This document shows, piece by piece, positions 54,020 to 63,406 of a stretch of 64,000 bases of DNA. Each line of letters opens with the position of its first letter. Position 1 is the stretch's first letter. The notes under the pieces are model-generated. The model worked only from the letters and a program-made list of their open reading frames with translations. It was not told where the DNA came from and did no database searches. The translations under genes were made by a program, and so were the position numbers. The DNA comes from Intestinimonas massiliensis (ex Afouda et al. 2020). GTDB lineage: Bacteria; Bacillota; Clostridia; Oscillospirales; Oscillospiraceae. The DNA lies in assembly GCF_900626285.1 (NCBI RefSeq), contig NZ_LR131147.1, positions 2,669,772 to 2,733,771 of the forward strand, read 5' to 3'.

Positions 54020-54048
54020 AGTATAAATGCTCTGTAACAGAATTGCAA
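54020..54048 (-). promoter_or_regulatory. Sigma-A promoter of the dcw operon
   Basis: On the minus strand: TTGCAA (54048-54043), 17-bp spacer, TATACT (54025-54020), immediately before the MraZ repeats. Confidence 0.88.
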
Positions 54049-54156
54049 TAGTTTTTTCTTCTTTTTTGAAGAGAAAAATGGCTGTTTTCCCTCCGAAACG
54101 CCTGGTTTTCAGCATGAAAAACATATGTTCGACTTTCCATCGTTACAAATGGAAAC

Positions 54157-54188
54157 AAAAAACCACCATACCTTGCGGTATGGTGGTC
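54157..54188 (-). terminator. Terminator of the coaD operon
   Basis: CCACCATACC/GGTATGGTGG with T-run on the minus strand. Confidence 0.88.
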
Positions 54189-54224
54189 AAAAAGTACCAG
54201 ATTTCGATGTTACGTAAACGGGAT

Positions 54225-54731
54225 TTATTCGTCGGCGGCGGCGTCATAGGGCTGCCGGCCGGTGGAGGCGGACCCCCCTGCCAGCGCCCGGAACCGGGCA
54301 CGGGATTTCTTGATCTCGTCGTAGGCCTCGGCCACAGCCTCCTCGGTGCGACGGAGGGCATCCTCACAGTAGTCGTTGGCCGCCTTGCGCAGGTCGCGGC
54401 TGCGCTCCTCGGCGGTACGGATCATCTCGTTGGCCTTCTGCTTGGCCTGAGCCAGCACCTCGTCCTCGGCCACCATCTGCTTGGCCTGGTCCTCCGCCTG
54501 CTTGCGGATCAGCTCACCCTCCCGCTTGGCGGAGCTGATATACTCCGTCCGGGCGGCGATGAGCTTCTTGGCCTCGGCCAGCTCCATGGGGAACTGGGCC
54601 CGGATCTCATCCAGCAGATCCAGGGCCTTGTCCCGCTCCAGAATACACTTATCGCTGCTCAAAGGCATGCTCTTGGCCTCATCGATCATCTCAAAGAGCA
54701 TATCCAGTAATTCATCTACGCCGGTAGCCAT
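54225..54731 (-). CDS. Coiled-coil protein downstream of coaD
   Basis: 168 residues, nearly all charged helix, from MATGVDELLDMLFEMIDEAK. It has DivIVA- or ATP-synthase-b-like composition (KREGELIRKQAEDQAKQMVA) and a disordered Gly/Ser tail. Its start overlaps the coaD stop (TGATG), so it is translationally coupled. Genes of this type often follow coaD in Clostridia; function unknown. Confidence 0.78.
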   Translation of the reverse strand: MATGVDELLDMLFEMIDEAKSMPLSSDKCILERDKALDLLDEIRAQFPMELAEAKKLIAARTEYISSAKREGELIRKQAEDQAKQMVAEDEVLAQAKQKANEMIRTAEERSRDLRKAANDYCEDALRRTEEAVAEAYDEIKKSRARFRALAGGSASTGRQPYDAAADE

Positions 54732-55228
54732 CAGCTATCCCTCCTGCTGTCCATTTTCCGCTGTACGTCCTCGATGATCTCCCGGGGGAGGAAATCCGTC
54801 AGGTCCGCCCCGTAGCGGGCCATTTCCTTCACCACGCTGGAGCTGATATAGGTATACTTGGTGCTGGAGGGCAGAAACATGGTCTCCAGCCGGGGGTTGA
54901 GCTTGCGGTTGATGAGTGCCATCTGCAGCTCGTTCTCATAGTCGGACACCGCCCGCAGACCCTTCACCAGGGTGCAGGCCCGTTTCTGCCTGGCGTACTC
55001 CGCCAGCAGGGTGGAGGAGCAGTCCACCTCCACATTGGGCAGCTTGTACACCACCTTGCGGATGAGCTCCACCCGCTCCTCCGGGGTGAACAGCCCCCGG
55101 TTCACCTTCTCCGAGTTCACCAGCACGCACACGATGAGCTTGTCGAAGCAGACGGCGGCGCGCTTGATGATATTCAAATGCCCCAGCGTGATGGGATCGA
55201 AGCTGCCGGGGTAGATTGCGGTTTTCAT
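54731..55228 (-). CDS. coaD: Phosphopantetheine adenylyltransferase
   Basis: 165 residues. Nucleotidyltransferase motif YPGSFDPITLGHLNIIKRAA with the TxGH-type histidine pair, KGLRAVSDYENELQMALINR, and the C-terminal SSSVVKEMARYGADLTDFLP. It makes dephospho-CoA from phosphopantetheine and ATP. It follows rsmD, the usual order. Confidence 0.96.
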   Translation of the reverse strand: MKTAIYPGSFDPITLGHLNIIKRAAVCFDKLIVCVLVNSEKVNRGLFTPEERVELIRKVVYKLPNVEVDCSSTLLAEYARQKRACTLVKGLRAVSDYENELQMALINRKLNPRLETMFLPSSTKYTYISSSVVKEMARYGADLTDFLPREIIEDVQRKMDSRRDS

Positions 55229-55260
55229 GTGGGCTCACATCCTCATGCCGGGGGGAAAGG

Positions 55261-55806
55261 TCAGGCGTCCCGGTGGTACAGCGTGATCTTGATCTTGCCG
55301 TAGCGGTAGTCCTTCCCCTTCCGATAGGGGGCGGACAGCTCCGGCAGGGCCGCTTCGGCGGCACTTTCGCAGACTATTATACCATTTTCCGTCACGTTGT
55401 CAATCTTGGTAATGGTCTCCAGGGCCTTTTCCAGCATCCCGGTGTTGTAGGGCGGGTCCAGGAACACCAGGTCGAATTTCTCCCGGCAGCCGGTGAGGAA
55501 GGCCAGATAGTCCCCCTGGATCACGCGGGCGTGCTCCGCCAGGCCGGTGTGGGCCAGGTTCTCCCGGATCACGGCGGCGGCCTCCTTCCGCAGGTCCACG
55601 AAGGTGCAGTGGGCCGCCCCCCGGGACAGGGCCTCGATGCCCATCTGGCCGGTGCCGCCGAACAGATCCAGCACCTGCCGGCCCTCGATGTCGAACTGGA
55701 CGATGTTGAATACCGATTCCTTCACCTTGTCGGTGGTGGGCCGGGTCTCCATGCCGGGCAGCTCCTTCAGCTTCCGGCCCCGGGCGATTCCTGTAATGAC
55801 GCGCAT
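55261..55806 (-). CDS. rsmD: 16S rRNA (guanine-966 N2) methyltransferase
   Basis: 181 residues from ATG 55806 (AGAAAGGAAGG upstream). Starts MRVITGIARGRKLKELPG; SAM motif VLDLFGGTGQMGIEALSRGA; catalytic DPPY in VFLDPPYNTGML. It methylates G966 on the 30S subunit. First gene of the rsmD-coaD-coiled-coil operon. Confidence 0.94.
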   Translation of the reverse strand: MRVITGIARGRKLKELPGMETRPTTDKVKESVFNIVQFDIEGRQVLDLFGGTGQMGIEALSRGAAHCTFVDLRKEAAAVIRENLAHTGLAEHARVIQGDYLAFLTGCREKFDLVFLDPPYNTGMLEKALETITKIDNVTENGIIVCESAAEAALPELSAPYRKGKDYRYGKIKITLYHRDA

Positions 55807-55828
55807 GGCGATTCCTTCCTTTCTATGG

Positions 55829-56995
55829 TCAGTCGGGCAGACGGCCGGTGCCGTTCCAGCAGAACCGGACGGCGTCGGCCTCGGGCACATTGTCATAGTC
55901 CCACTGGTGGTTGGTCTGGCGCATATAGTCGCTGGTCACATTGAAGTACTGGTGGTGCACCATGTCCCACTGGTTGGGGGACACGCTCTCGCCGCCGATG
56001 GGGTCGTCCCAGGTGGGGTCCACACAGTACCATTCCCCCTCCAGCCGCACCATATTCCAGGCGTGGTCGCTGGTAGAGGAGGAAGATGCCCCCACCACCG
56101 TGATGCACTCCACATCCGCCAGGTCCATCAGCAGCTGGAAGCTGGTGGCGTAGGCCAGGCAGATGCCGTACCCCTCCACCAGCAGGCCGTAGGGGTTGGT
56201 ATTGTCAGGCCAGCCCTTGCCGTCGGCATATACCGTCACGTCATACTCTCCCAGGTCCACCAGGGCGTCGTGGAGGGCCAGTTCCTTCTCAAAGTCGGTC
56301 ATACCGTCGGTGATATGCTCCGCAAACAGCGCCCGGCACCGAGCCAGGATGGCGGCGTCCTTTTCGCTGAGGCCGTCCTCCTCCCCGCTCTCCCAGGCCG
56401 CCAGAATGGCCGAAGTGTCATAGAGGGTCATGTCGTGCTCGTTTGGGGGATCAAAGGGGGCGAAGGCCTCCGTATCCGGAGCGGGCTCCGTCAGGGCCGC
56501 TTCCCCGTCCAGAGCCGCCTCCAGGGCGGAACAGGCCTTCTTCGGCTCCTCACAGACCAGCAGGGCGGCATATCCGTCCAGACTGGTCACCGTCCCGTCC
56601 TCCAGCAGGTCGGCCTGGTCCGGCGCGTAGCCGGTAAAATCCCCCAGCCGGGCCTGCCGGTGGGCCTCCAGGGCGGCGGTCACCGCCTCGCCGTCCTCCG
56701 TCTGGCTCAGCCGGAGGACGATGATCTCCCGGGCGTCCACCCCGGAGGCGGTATACACCGCCGCCTCGGTCCACCGCCCTTCTTCCACGCCGCACACAGC
56801 AGTGAGGTAGTCGGTGCGTTCCTCCCCGGTGAGGGGCGTCAGCCCCGCCATATCCGGCTGGCTGTCCAGCACAGCCCGGGCCGCCTGGTCCGTACTCACA
56901 TATCCCGCCGGGGCAGCAGCGTTCCCGCTGTCCGGTGCTCCGCAGGCGGTCAGCAGAAGCAGCAGGGACAGGGTCAGGGCCAGAATCCGTCTCAT
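55829..56995 (-). CDS. Lipoprotein with DUF4358-like and transglutaminase-like domains
   Basis: 388 residues. Lipoprotein signal MRRILALTLSLLLLLTACGA; an N-terminal region of about 150 residues with TEAAVYTASGVDAREIIVLR resembles the DUF4358 lipoprotein family. The C-terminal half is a transglutaminase-like fold with Cys in GYGICLAYATSFQLLM, His in STSDHAWNMVRLEGEWY and Asp in VDPTWDDPIG. Likely a surface-bound peptidase or cross-linking-type enzyme; substrate unknown. Its start overlaps the end of uvrC by 4 bp. Confidence 0.82.
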   Translation of the reverse strand: MRRILALTLSLLLLLTACGAPDSGNAAAPAGYVSTDQAARAVLDSQPDMAGLTPLTGEERTDYLTAVCGVEEGRWTEAAVYTASGVDAREIIVLRLSQTEDGEAVTAALEAHRQARLGDFTGYAPDQADLLEDGTVTSLDGYAALLVCEEPKKACSALEAALDGEAALTEPAPDTEAFAPFDPPNEHDMTLYDTSAILAAWESGEEDGLSEKDAAILARCRALFAEHITDGMTDFEKELALHDALVDLGEYDVTVYADGKGWPDNTNPYGLLVEGYGICLAYATSFQLLMDLADVECITVVGASSSSTSDHAWNMVRLEGEWYCVDPTWDDPIGGESVSPNQWDMVHHQYFNVTSDYMRQTNHQWDYDNVPEADAVRFCWNGTGRLPD

Positions 56996-58824
56996 TTCTC
57001 CTCCTTCTTCCGAAAGAAGCCGTACACCGCCTGGGCGGTGTTCTTAGGCACCACGGCCTGGAGCTGCTCCAGGGTGGCGGCCTTGATGTTCTTGATGCTC
57101 TTGAAGTGCTTGAGCAATTCGCTCCGCCGCTTCTCCCCCACCCCGGGGATCTGGTCCAGCACCGAGCCCTTCACCCGCTGGTTCTGCTGCTGGCGGTGGA
57201 ACTCGATGGCGAAGCGGTGGGTCTCCTCCTGGATCTGGCCGATGAGGGAGAAGATGGCCTGGTTGCCCTGAATGCCGATCTCCCGGCCGTCGGGGGTCAC
57301 CAGGGCACGGGTGCGGTGGCGGTCGTCCTTCACCATGCCGAACACCGGGATGGTGAGGCCCAGATCGCCCAGCACCCCCACCGCCACTTTTGCGTGGTTC
57401 TCCCCGCCGTCGATGAGCAGCAGGTCCGGCTTGTCGGCAAACTTCTCGTCCCCGTCCAGATACCGCTGGAACCGCCGCCGCAGCACCTGGTCCATGGAGG
57501 CGTAGTCGTCGGGGCCGTCCATGTCCTTCAGCTTGAAGTGGCGGTAATCCCGTTTCAGGGGTTTTCCGTTCACGTACACCACCATGGAGGCCACGATGTC
57601 GTCGGAGCCCTGGTTGGAGATGTCATAGGATTCAATGCGGCGGGGGGGCGCGTCCAGATTCAGCATAGTGCCCAGCAGCTCCAGCAGCTTGCTCTGCCGC
57701 TCCTCCCGGGTGGTCCAGCGGGCCACTTCCTCCACCGCGTTCTTGTTTGCCAGTCGGATCAGGTCCATTTTGGCACCCCGCTGGGGGGTCACCAGCTCCA
57801 CCTTCCGCCCCGCCGCCTCGGAGAACATCCGCATCAGGGGCACCTCGTCCTCCAGCTCGCAGGGCAGCAGGATCTGCCGGGGCAGATTTCCCCTCCCCCC
57901 GTAGTACTGCCGCACCAGGGCGGACAGGATGTCCGCCGTGTCCTCCTCCATGGGGGTGTCGATCAGGTCCCAGTCCTTGGCGGCCAGCTCACCCTCCACG
58001 AAGTGGAGCACCACAAAGCAGCTGCGGGTGGCCTCCCCCTTGTGGAAGCCCACCACATCGGTGTCCGCCAGGGACCCCGCCACCACCTTCTGCCGCTTAC
58101 CCAGCAGCTCGATGGCACGGTACCGGTCCCGCAGCTCGGCGGCCTTCTCAAACCGCAGCTCCTCCGCCGCCAGCTCCATCTCCGCCTTCAGCTCGTCCCC
58201 CACCTCCTGGAACTTGCCCTCCAGCAGGCGGATGGCCTGATCGATGGCCTCCCGGTAGCGGCTCTGGTCCATCTCCTTCCGGCAGTAGCCGTCGCACTGG
58301 CCCATGTGGTAGTTCAAACAGGGCCGCTCCTTGCCGATGTCCCGGGGAAATTTCCGGTTGCAGGAGGGCAGCTTCAGGGCCACCCGCAGGGCGTCGATGA
58401 TGTTCTGGGTGTTGCCCCGGCTGCCGTAGGGCCCGAAGTACCGGGCTCCGTCCTCGGCGGCACGGTTGGCCAAAGAAAATCTGGGGTACTCCTCCTTCAC
58501 CGTCAGGCGGATGTAGGGGTAGCCCTTGTCGTCCTTCAGCAGGATGTTGTACCGGGGCTGGTGGCGCTTGATGAGGGAGTTCTCCAGCACCAGGGCCTCA
58601 AACTCCGAATCGGCCACGATCACGTCGAAGTGGTCGATCTGGCTCACCATGGCCCGGGTCTTTTCCGTGTGGGCGGCCAGGTTGGCAAAATACTGGCTCA
58701 CCCGGTTCTTCAGGGCCTTGGCTTTGCCCACGTAGATGACCGTATTCTTCTTGTCCTGCATGATATACACGCCCGGCTTCAGCGGCAGGGCATGCGCTTT
58801 TTCTTTTAGTTCATCAAAAGTCAT
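56992..58824 (-). CDS. uvrC: Excinuclease ABC subunit C
   Basis: 610 residues, full length. GIY-YIG nuclease KPGVYIMQDKKNTVIYVGKA, UVR motif around FQEVGDELKAEMELAAEELR, RNase H-like nuclease RIESYDISNQGSDDIVASMV, and C-terminal helix-hairpin-helix VLDQIPGVGEKRRSELLKHF. It makes the dual incisions of nucleotide excision repair with UvrA and UvrB. Confidence 0.97.
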   Translation of the reverse strand: MTFDELKEKAHALPLKPGVYIMQDKKNTVIYVGKAKALKNRVSQYFANLAAHTEKTRAMVSQIDHFDVIVADSEFEALVLENSLIKRHQPRYNILLKDDKGYPYIRLTVKEEYPRFSLANRAAEDGARYFGPYGSRGNTQNIIDALRVALKLPSCNRKFPRDIGKERPCLNYHMGQCDGYCRKEMDQSRYREAIDQAIRLLEGKFQEVGDELKAEMELAAEELRFEKAAELRDRYRAIELLGKRQKVVAGSLADTDVVGFHKGEATRSCFVVLHFVEGELAAKDWDLIDTPMEEDTADILSALVRQYYGGRGNLPRQILLPCELEDEVPLMRMFSEAAGRKVELVTPQRGAKMDLIRLANKNAVEEVARWTTREERQSKLLELLGTMLNLDAPPRRIESYDISNQGSDDIVASMVVYVNGKPLKRDYRHFKLKDMDGPDDYASMDQVLRRRFQRYLDGDEKFADKPDLLLIDGGENHAKVAVGVLGDLGLTIPVFGMVKDDRHRTRALVTPDGREIGIQGNQAIFSLIGQIQEETHRFAIEFHRQQQNQRVKGSVLDQIPGVGEKRRSELLKHFKSIKNIKAATLEQLQAVVPKNTAQAVYGFFRKKEEK

Positions 58825-58864
58825 AGTAGGGGCACCATGCCCTCCTTTCCGTGCAATACGGCCG

Positions 58865-59713
58865 CTATTTCATTATCGCCAGAAACGCATAGCCCAGGGT
58901 AGCTCCGAATCCGTTTATGATCCCGTGGGTGATCATGCTGGCGCCAATGCTCCTGGTCTTCCAGGCCACGAGGCCAAGGGCCAGCGCGTCCAGTGGCACC
59001 ACAAGGAAGGCGGAAATGTTGCTGCTCCCCACATAGTAGGCATGACCCACCGCGAACAGCAGCGCCTGGAACAGCCAGATCCAGTGATCTTTCCAGCCAC
59101 ATTTCCGCAGCCGTCCCCACAGGAAACCGCGGAACAGCGGCTCCTCCGCCGCCGCGGCATAGTCGATCTGATAGAGAACCCCGTACGACAGCTGTCCCCC
59201 ATGCAGCAGCTGTCCCGCAGATGGAAGTGCCGACACATCCACCATCTCCCGAAGCTGGAAGGTCAGCAGGAATCCGGACACCACCGCCATCACCGCACCG
59301 GCCAGCACCGCCGCGCCGATACAGCGGGCCGTCCGGCCCGCTCCCCGCCGGGGCAGAACCGGCCGCCGGATGAGCAGTGCGGCCAGGAGCACAACGGCAA
59401 GGACGGCCTTGACCGCCTGCCCGGGCAGGCCATAGCCGCCGGCCATTCTTCCGATCAGCACGGCAATGGGCGCGCCCAGCAGCAGCACCAGGGCCAGACT
59501 GTCAATGTGGTACTCCTCCAGCCGCTCCCGCTCCAAAAAAATCAGAAGGCACGTCAGTAGACAGGTGCCCAATTCATAGGCAACGTTCACCACATTGTCC
59601 CCGGGGATCAAAAATTTCCCCAGGATGAGCCACGGAAACCGCAGAAACAGCAGACCACCCAACAGTATCCAGAACAGGCATCGCTCTCGTTTCAAAGCCT
59701 TTGTCGTTTCCAT
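58865..59713 (-). CDS. CPBP family intramembrane glutamic endopeptidase
   Basis: 282 residues with about seven helices. Motif 1 EEPLFRGFLWGRLRK (EExxxR) and motif 2 FAVGHAYYVG (FxxxH) carry the Glu, Arg and His of the Abi/CAAX-protease-like active site. Substrates of these membrane proteases vary (prenyl-protein or bacteriocin-immunity roles) and cannot be assigned. Single gene between uvrC and the HPr gene. Confidence 0.9.
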   Translation of the reverse strand: METTKALKRERCLFWILLGGLLFLRFPWLILGKFLIPGDNVVNVAYELGTCLLTCLLIFLERERLEEYHIDSLALVLLLGAPIAVLIGRMAGGYGLPGQAVKAVLAVVLLAALLIRRPVLPRRGAGRTARCIGAAVLAGAVMAVVSGFLLTFQLREMVDVSALPSAGQLLHGGQLSYGVLYQIDYAAAAEEPLFRGFLWGRLRKCGWKDHWIWLFQALLFAVGHAYYVGSSNISAFLVVPLDALALGLVAWKTRSIGASMITHGIINGFGATLGYAFLAIMK

Positions 59714-59730
59714 ATTGTACCCTCATGGTC

Positions 59731-59761
59731 AAAAAAAGCGCCGCAATGCGGCGCTTTTTTC
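59731..59761. terminator. Perfect palindromic terminator
   Basis: AAAAAAAGCGCCGCA and its complement, directly adjacent halves; it serves the HPr gene on the minus strand. Confidence 0.88.
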
Positions 59762-59774
59762 TTTCGCTGTTGAC

Positions 59775-60038
59775 TTACTCGGAGAAATTGGAGGAGATCA
59801 GCTCAATCAGAGCCTCCACCGCTTCCTTCTCATCGGGGCCGTCTGCAATGAGGTTGATGGAAGTACCCTTGACGATCCCCAGAGAGAGGACACCCAGCAG
59901 GCTCTTGGCGTTGACTCTCCGCTCGTCCTTCTCCACCCAGATGGAACTCTTGAACTCGTTGGCCTTCTGAATGAAGAACGTGGCCGGTCTGGCGTGCAGG
60001 CCAACCTGGTTATTCACGACTGCCTCTTTCATATACAT
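59775..60038 (-). CDS. HPr-like phosphocarrier protein
   Basis: 87 residues from ATG 60038, preceded by GGGGGG. This start puts the phosphorylatable His at 15 (NNQVGLHARPATFF) and Ser at 46 (NAKSLLGVLSLGI), the canonical HPr positions. It can take phosphate from PEP via EI for sugar uptake and, at Ser46, join CcpA regulation. No PTS genes adjoin, so the Crh-like regulatory role is also possible, although the His is present. Confidence 0.92.
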   Translation of the reverse strand: MYMKEAVVNNQVGLHARPATFFIQKANEFKSSIWVEKDERRVNAKSLLGVLSLGIVKGTSINLIADGPDEKEAVEALIELISSNFSE

Positions 60039-60079
60039 AAGCGTTTCCCCCCAAGATGCATTCGCATACTTCGTATTAT

Positions 60080-60108
60080 AGGATAGCAAATTTATCCCAA
60101 ACCGTCAA
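60080..60108 (-). promoter_or_regulatory. Promoter of the HPr gene
   Basis: On the minus strand: TTGACG (60108-60103), 17-bp spacer, TATCCT (60085-60080); a TATAAT overlaps just downstream. Confidence 0.75.
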
Positions 60109-60160
60109 TGACAAAATGCACAAATTCCGAACAAGAAACTGGTTTCATTGACGAAGGGTC

Positions 60161-62533
60161 TTACTTGAGCTCGGCAATGGTCACGCCATCCTCGCCCTCG
60201 CCGTAGCGGCCGGGGCGGAAGGACTTCACATACCGGCTGCGCTTCAGGTGCTCCCGCACCGCCTTGCGCACCGCGCCGGTGCCCTTGCCGTGGATGATGC
60301 GCACCTCGTTCAGCTTGCCCAGCACCGCGTTGTCCAGGAACAGATCCAGGGCCCCGATGGCCTCGTCGGTCATCATGCCCCGCAGGTCCACCTCCGGGGA
60401 GGCACCCAGGGAACGCAGCTTGTGCTCCGCCCGCTGGACCACCTTCTTGGCGGACTTGACGCTCTCCCCCTCCACAACCCGGACCTCGTCCTGTTTGGCG
60501 TTGATCTTCAGAATCCCCGCCTGGAGCTGGAGGGAGCCGTCCTTGTTGACGGAGATGACGGTGGCCTGGGTGCCCATCTTCACCAGCTCCACCGTGTCCC
60601 CCGCCCTGGCGGGCCGGGTGGGCGGCGGCACCGGTTCCTCCGGCCGGGCTCCCAGCTTGCCCTCCGCCTCGTTCAGGCGGTGGCGCAGGCCGGCCCGCTC
60701 GTCGTTGATCTTCTGCCAGTCCTCTTCCTTCCGCTGGCGGCGGCGCATGTCGTTGAGCTCCCTGAACACCTGGTCGGCGGTGTCCCGGGCCTCGTCCAGG
60801 ATGGCCCGGGCCTCCGCCTGGGCCTTCTCCACCGCCTTCTGCCGCTGGGCCTCCATCTGGGCCTTGTACTCCCGGGAGGCCTTGGCGGTCTCCTCCATCT
60901 CCCGGCGGAGCTTGGCCGCGGCTTCCTTCTCCCGCTCCATCTCCTGGCGCTGCTCGTCCAGCTTGGTGAGCACGTCCTCGAACCGCACGTTCTCCGCGTC
61001 GATGCGGGCGGCGGCTTTCTGGATGATCTCCTTGGGCAGGCCCAGCCGCTGGGAGATGGCGAAGGCGTTGGATTTTCCGGGGATGCCGATGAGCAGCCGG
61101 TAGGTGGGGGCCAGGGAATCCACGTCAAACTCGCAGGAGGCGTTCTCCACCCCCGGGGTGGTCATGGCGTACACCTTCAGCTCGGCGTAGTGGGTGGTGG
61201 CGGCCACCAGGGCACCCATCCCCCGGGCACTGTCGATGATGGCGGCGGCCAGGGCCGCGCCCTCGATGGGGTCGGTGCCCGCCCCCAGCTCGTCGAACAG
61301 GATCAGGGCGCCCTCGTCCGCCTCCTTCAGGATCCCCACGATATTCACCATGTGGGAGGAAAATGTGGAGAGATTCTGGGCGATGGACTGCTCATCGCCG
61401 ATGTCGGACAGCACCCGGCTGAACACTTTTACACAGCTGTCGTCCCCCACGGGAATGTGGAGTCCGCACTGGGCCATCAGGGTCAGCAGGCCAATGGTCT
61501 TGAGCGTCACCGTCTTGCCGCCGGTGTTGGGGCCGGTGATGACCAGGGTGTCGAAGTTCTCCCCCAGCATCAGGTCGTTGGACACCGCCTTGCTGGGGTC
61601 CAGCAGGGGATGGCGGGCCTTCCGCAGGTAGAGGCCCTTGGGGTCCAGCCGGGGGGCGGCCCCCCGCATCCGGTAGGCCAGCCGGGCCTTGGCGAAGATC
61701 ACGTCCAGGATGATGAGCAGGTCGTAGTCCTGAGAGATGTCCTCCTTGAACTGGGCGCACTCGGCGGACAGCTCCGCCAGAATGCGCTCGATCTCCTTCT
61801 CCTCCCGGGACTGGAGCTCCTTGAGCTCGTTGTTGGCCTTCACCACCCCCATGGGCTCGATGAAGAAGGTGGAGCCGGAGGAGGACACGTCGTGGACCAG
61901 GCCGGGCACGTCGTTCTTGTGCTCCGACTTCACCGGCACCACGAAGCGGTCGTTGCGCTGGGTGATGATGGCGTCCTGGAGGTATTTGGCCTGGTTGGAA
62001 GAGATGAGCTTGTTGAGGATGTCCCGCACCTTGGAGGCGGTGGCACGGATGTGCCGCCGGATGGCGGCCAGCTCGGGGCTGGCGGCGTCGGCGATCTCGT
62101 CCTCCCCCACGATGGCTCCGGTGATCTTGTCCTCCAGGAACCGGTTGGCCGTCAGGGAGCGGAACAGGTGGTCGATGCAGGTTTTCGTCCGGTCCCCCTC
62201 TCCCTCGCCGTACTCCTTGGCGGAGCGGGCGGAGCGGAGGACGGCGGCGATGTCCAGCAGCTCTCTGGTATTCAGCGCGCCCCCCATGTCGGCCCGCTGG
62301 AGGGAGGCCCGGACGGGCCGCACGCCGGAGAAGGAGGGGGAGCCCCGGAGGGCGGTCATATTCACCGCGGCGGTGGTCTCGTCCAGGGCACGCTGCACGT
62401 CGTCCGGATCGGTGAAGGGCCGCAGGGCCAGGCAGCGGTCCTTGCCCTCCGCCGTCACCGCCTGGTCGGCCAGCTTCTCCAGCACCTTCGGCAGTTCCAG
62501 GGTCTGTATGGATTTTTCAAATAAATCGGTCAT
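60161..62533 (-). CDS. mutS2: MutS2 family DNA mismatch/recombination protein
   Basis: 790 residues. Clamp and coiled-coil regions, ATPase P-loop GPNTGGKTVTLKTIGLL, Walker B LILFDELGAGTDPIEGAALA, and C-terminal Smr nuclease VDLRGMMTDEAIGALDLFLD with the HGKGTG loop. It limits homologous recombination and also rescues collided ribosomes in Bacillus (known for the family). It overlaps phzF by 4 bp, so expression is linked. Confidence 0.96.
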   Translation of the reverse strand: MTDLFEKSIQTLELPKVLEKLADQAVTAEGKDRCLALRPFTDPDDVQRALDETTAAVNMTALRGSPSFSGVRPVRASLQRADMGGALNTRELLDIAAVLRSARSAKEYGEGEGDRTKTCIDHLFRSLTANRFLEDKITGAIVGEDEIADAASPELAAIRRHIRATASKVRDILNKLISSNQAKYLQDAIITQRNDRFVVPVKSEHKNDVPGLVHDVSSSGSTFFIEPMGVVKANNELKELQSREEKEIERILAELSAECAQFKEDISQDYDLLIILDVIFAKARLAYRMRGAAPRLDPKGLYLRKARHPLLDPSKAVSNDLMLGENFDTLVITGPNTGGKTVTLKTIGLLTLMAQCGLHIPVGDDSCVKVFSRVLSDIGDEQSIAQNLSTFSSHMVNIVGILKEADEGALILFDELGAGTDPIEGAALAAAIIDSARGMGALVAATTHYAELKVYAMTTPGVENASCEFDVDSLAPTYRLLIGIPGKSNAFAISQRLGLPKEIIQKAAARIDAENVRFEDVLTKLDEQRQEMEREKEAAAKLRREMEETAKASREYKAQMEAQRQKAVEKAQAEARAILDEARDTADQVFRELNDMRRRQRKEEDWQKINDERAGLRHRLNEAEGKLGARPEEPVPPPTRPARAGDTVELVKMGTQATVISVNKDGSLQLQAGILKINAKQDEVRVVEGESVKSAKKVVQRAEHKLRSLGASPEVDLRGMMTDEAIGALDLFLDNAVLGKLNEVRIIHGKGTGAVRKAVREHLKRSRYVKSFRPGRYGEGEDGVTIAELK

Positions 62534-63405
62534 GTAGGTTCTCCCGTAATCAATTCACATTTCAGGGTGATGAGGGCACGGCCCCCCACCCGGACCTTGA
62601 CGCCGTCCCCGTCCCCGGTGATGCGGCTCAAAATCTCGGAGGGCTTACCCATCTTCTCCCCCTGCACAAAGCGGTTGTCCGCCCCCGCCTGAATGAGGCC
62701 CCGGCGGTACAGATAATAGGTCAGGGCTCCGTTGGAGGTGCCGGTGGCCGCCTCCTCCGGGATGGCGTACAGCGGGGCAAAATTGCGGCAGTGGGCAGCG
62801 GCGTCGGGGGTGTTGGGGCAGAACATGTGGACCCCCACCACGTCATAGCGCTGGGACAGCCGGGTGACCTCGGCCTCGTTCTGCACCGCCCTGTCCAGCG
62901 TCTCCAGGTCCTTCACGGGCAGCAGGATGTCCATGAGGCCGGTGCTCACCGCCTGGGGCTCCAGCCCCGCCGGACGGTCCGCCAGGGTCAGGCCGTAGGC
63001 GGCGTACAGCTCCGCCTGCTCCGCCTCGTCGAAGGTCCGCCCGTCCCTGGGGGAAGCCATGTCCATCCACACCGCGTTCTCCCCCACCCCGATCTCCAGA
63101 TCGCCGGAGCGGGTGTGGAGAAAATACTCCCCGGGCGCAATAGCCCCGGTGTCCCGCAGGACGGTGAAGGCGGCGATGGTGGCGTGGCCGCACAGGTCCA
63201 CCTCCTCCGCCGGAGTGAAGTAGCGGATGTGGAAGGCCTTCTCCCCGGTCTGCTTCACGAAGGCGGTCTCGGAGTGCTTCAGCTCCCCCGCCAGGGCCCG
63301 CATCAGGGTTTCCGCCGGAAAGTCCGCCGCCCCCAGCAGGGCCACCCCGGCCTGGTTGCCGGAAAAGCGCGTGGTGGTAAAGGCGTCGGCTACGTACAGT
63401 TCCAT
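62530..63405 (-). CDS. PhzF family isomerase-like protein
   Basis: 291 residues. PhzF fold: DAFTTTRFSGNQAGVALL start, catalytic Glu region HSETAFVKQTG, and LCGHATIAAFTVL. Members isomerise phenazine precursors or related substrates, but most genomes carry them without phenazine genes, as here. The C-terminus has GTSNGALTYYLYRRG. Substrate unknown. Confidence 0.9.
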   Translation of the reverse strand: MELYVADAFTTTRFSGNQAGVALLGAADFPAETLMRALAGELKHSETAFVKQTGEKAFHIRYFTPAEEVDLCGHATIAAFTVLRDTGAIAPGEYFLHTRSGDLEIGVGENAVWMDMASPRDGRTFDEAEQAELYAAYGLTLADRPAGLEPQAVSTGLMDILLPVKDLETLDRAVQNEAEVTRLSQRYDVVGVHMFCPNTPDAAAHCRNFAPLYAIPEEAATGTSNGALTYYLYRRGLIQAGADNRFVQGEKMGKPSEILSRITGDGDGVKVRVGGRALITLKCELITGEPT

Positions 63406-63406
63406 C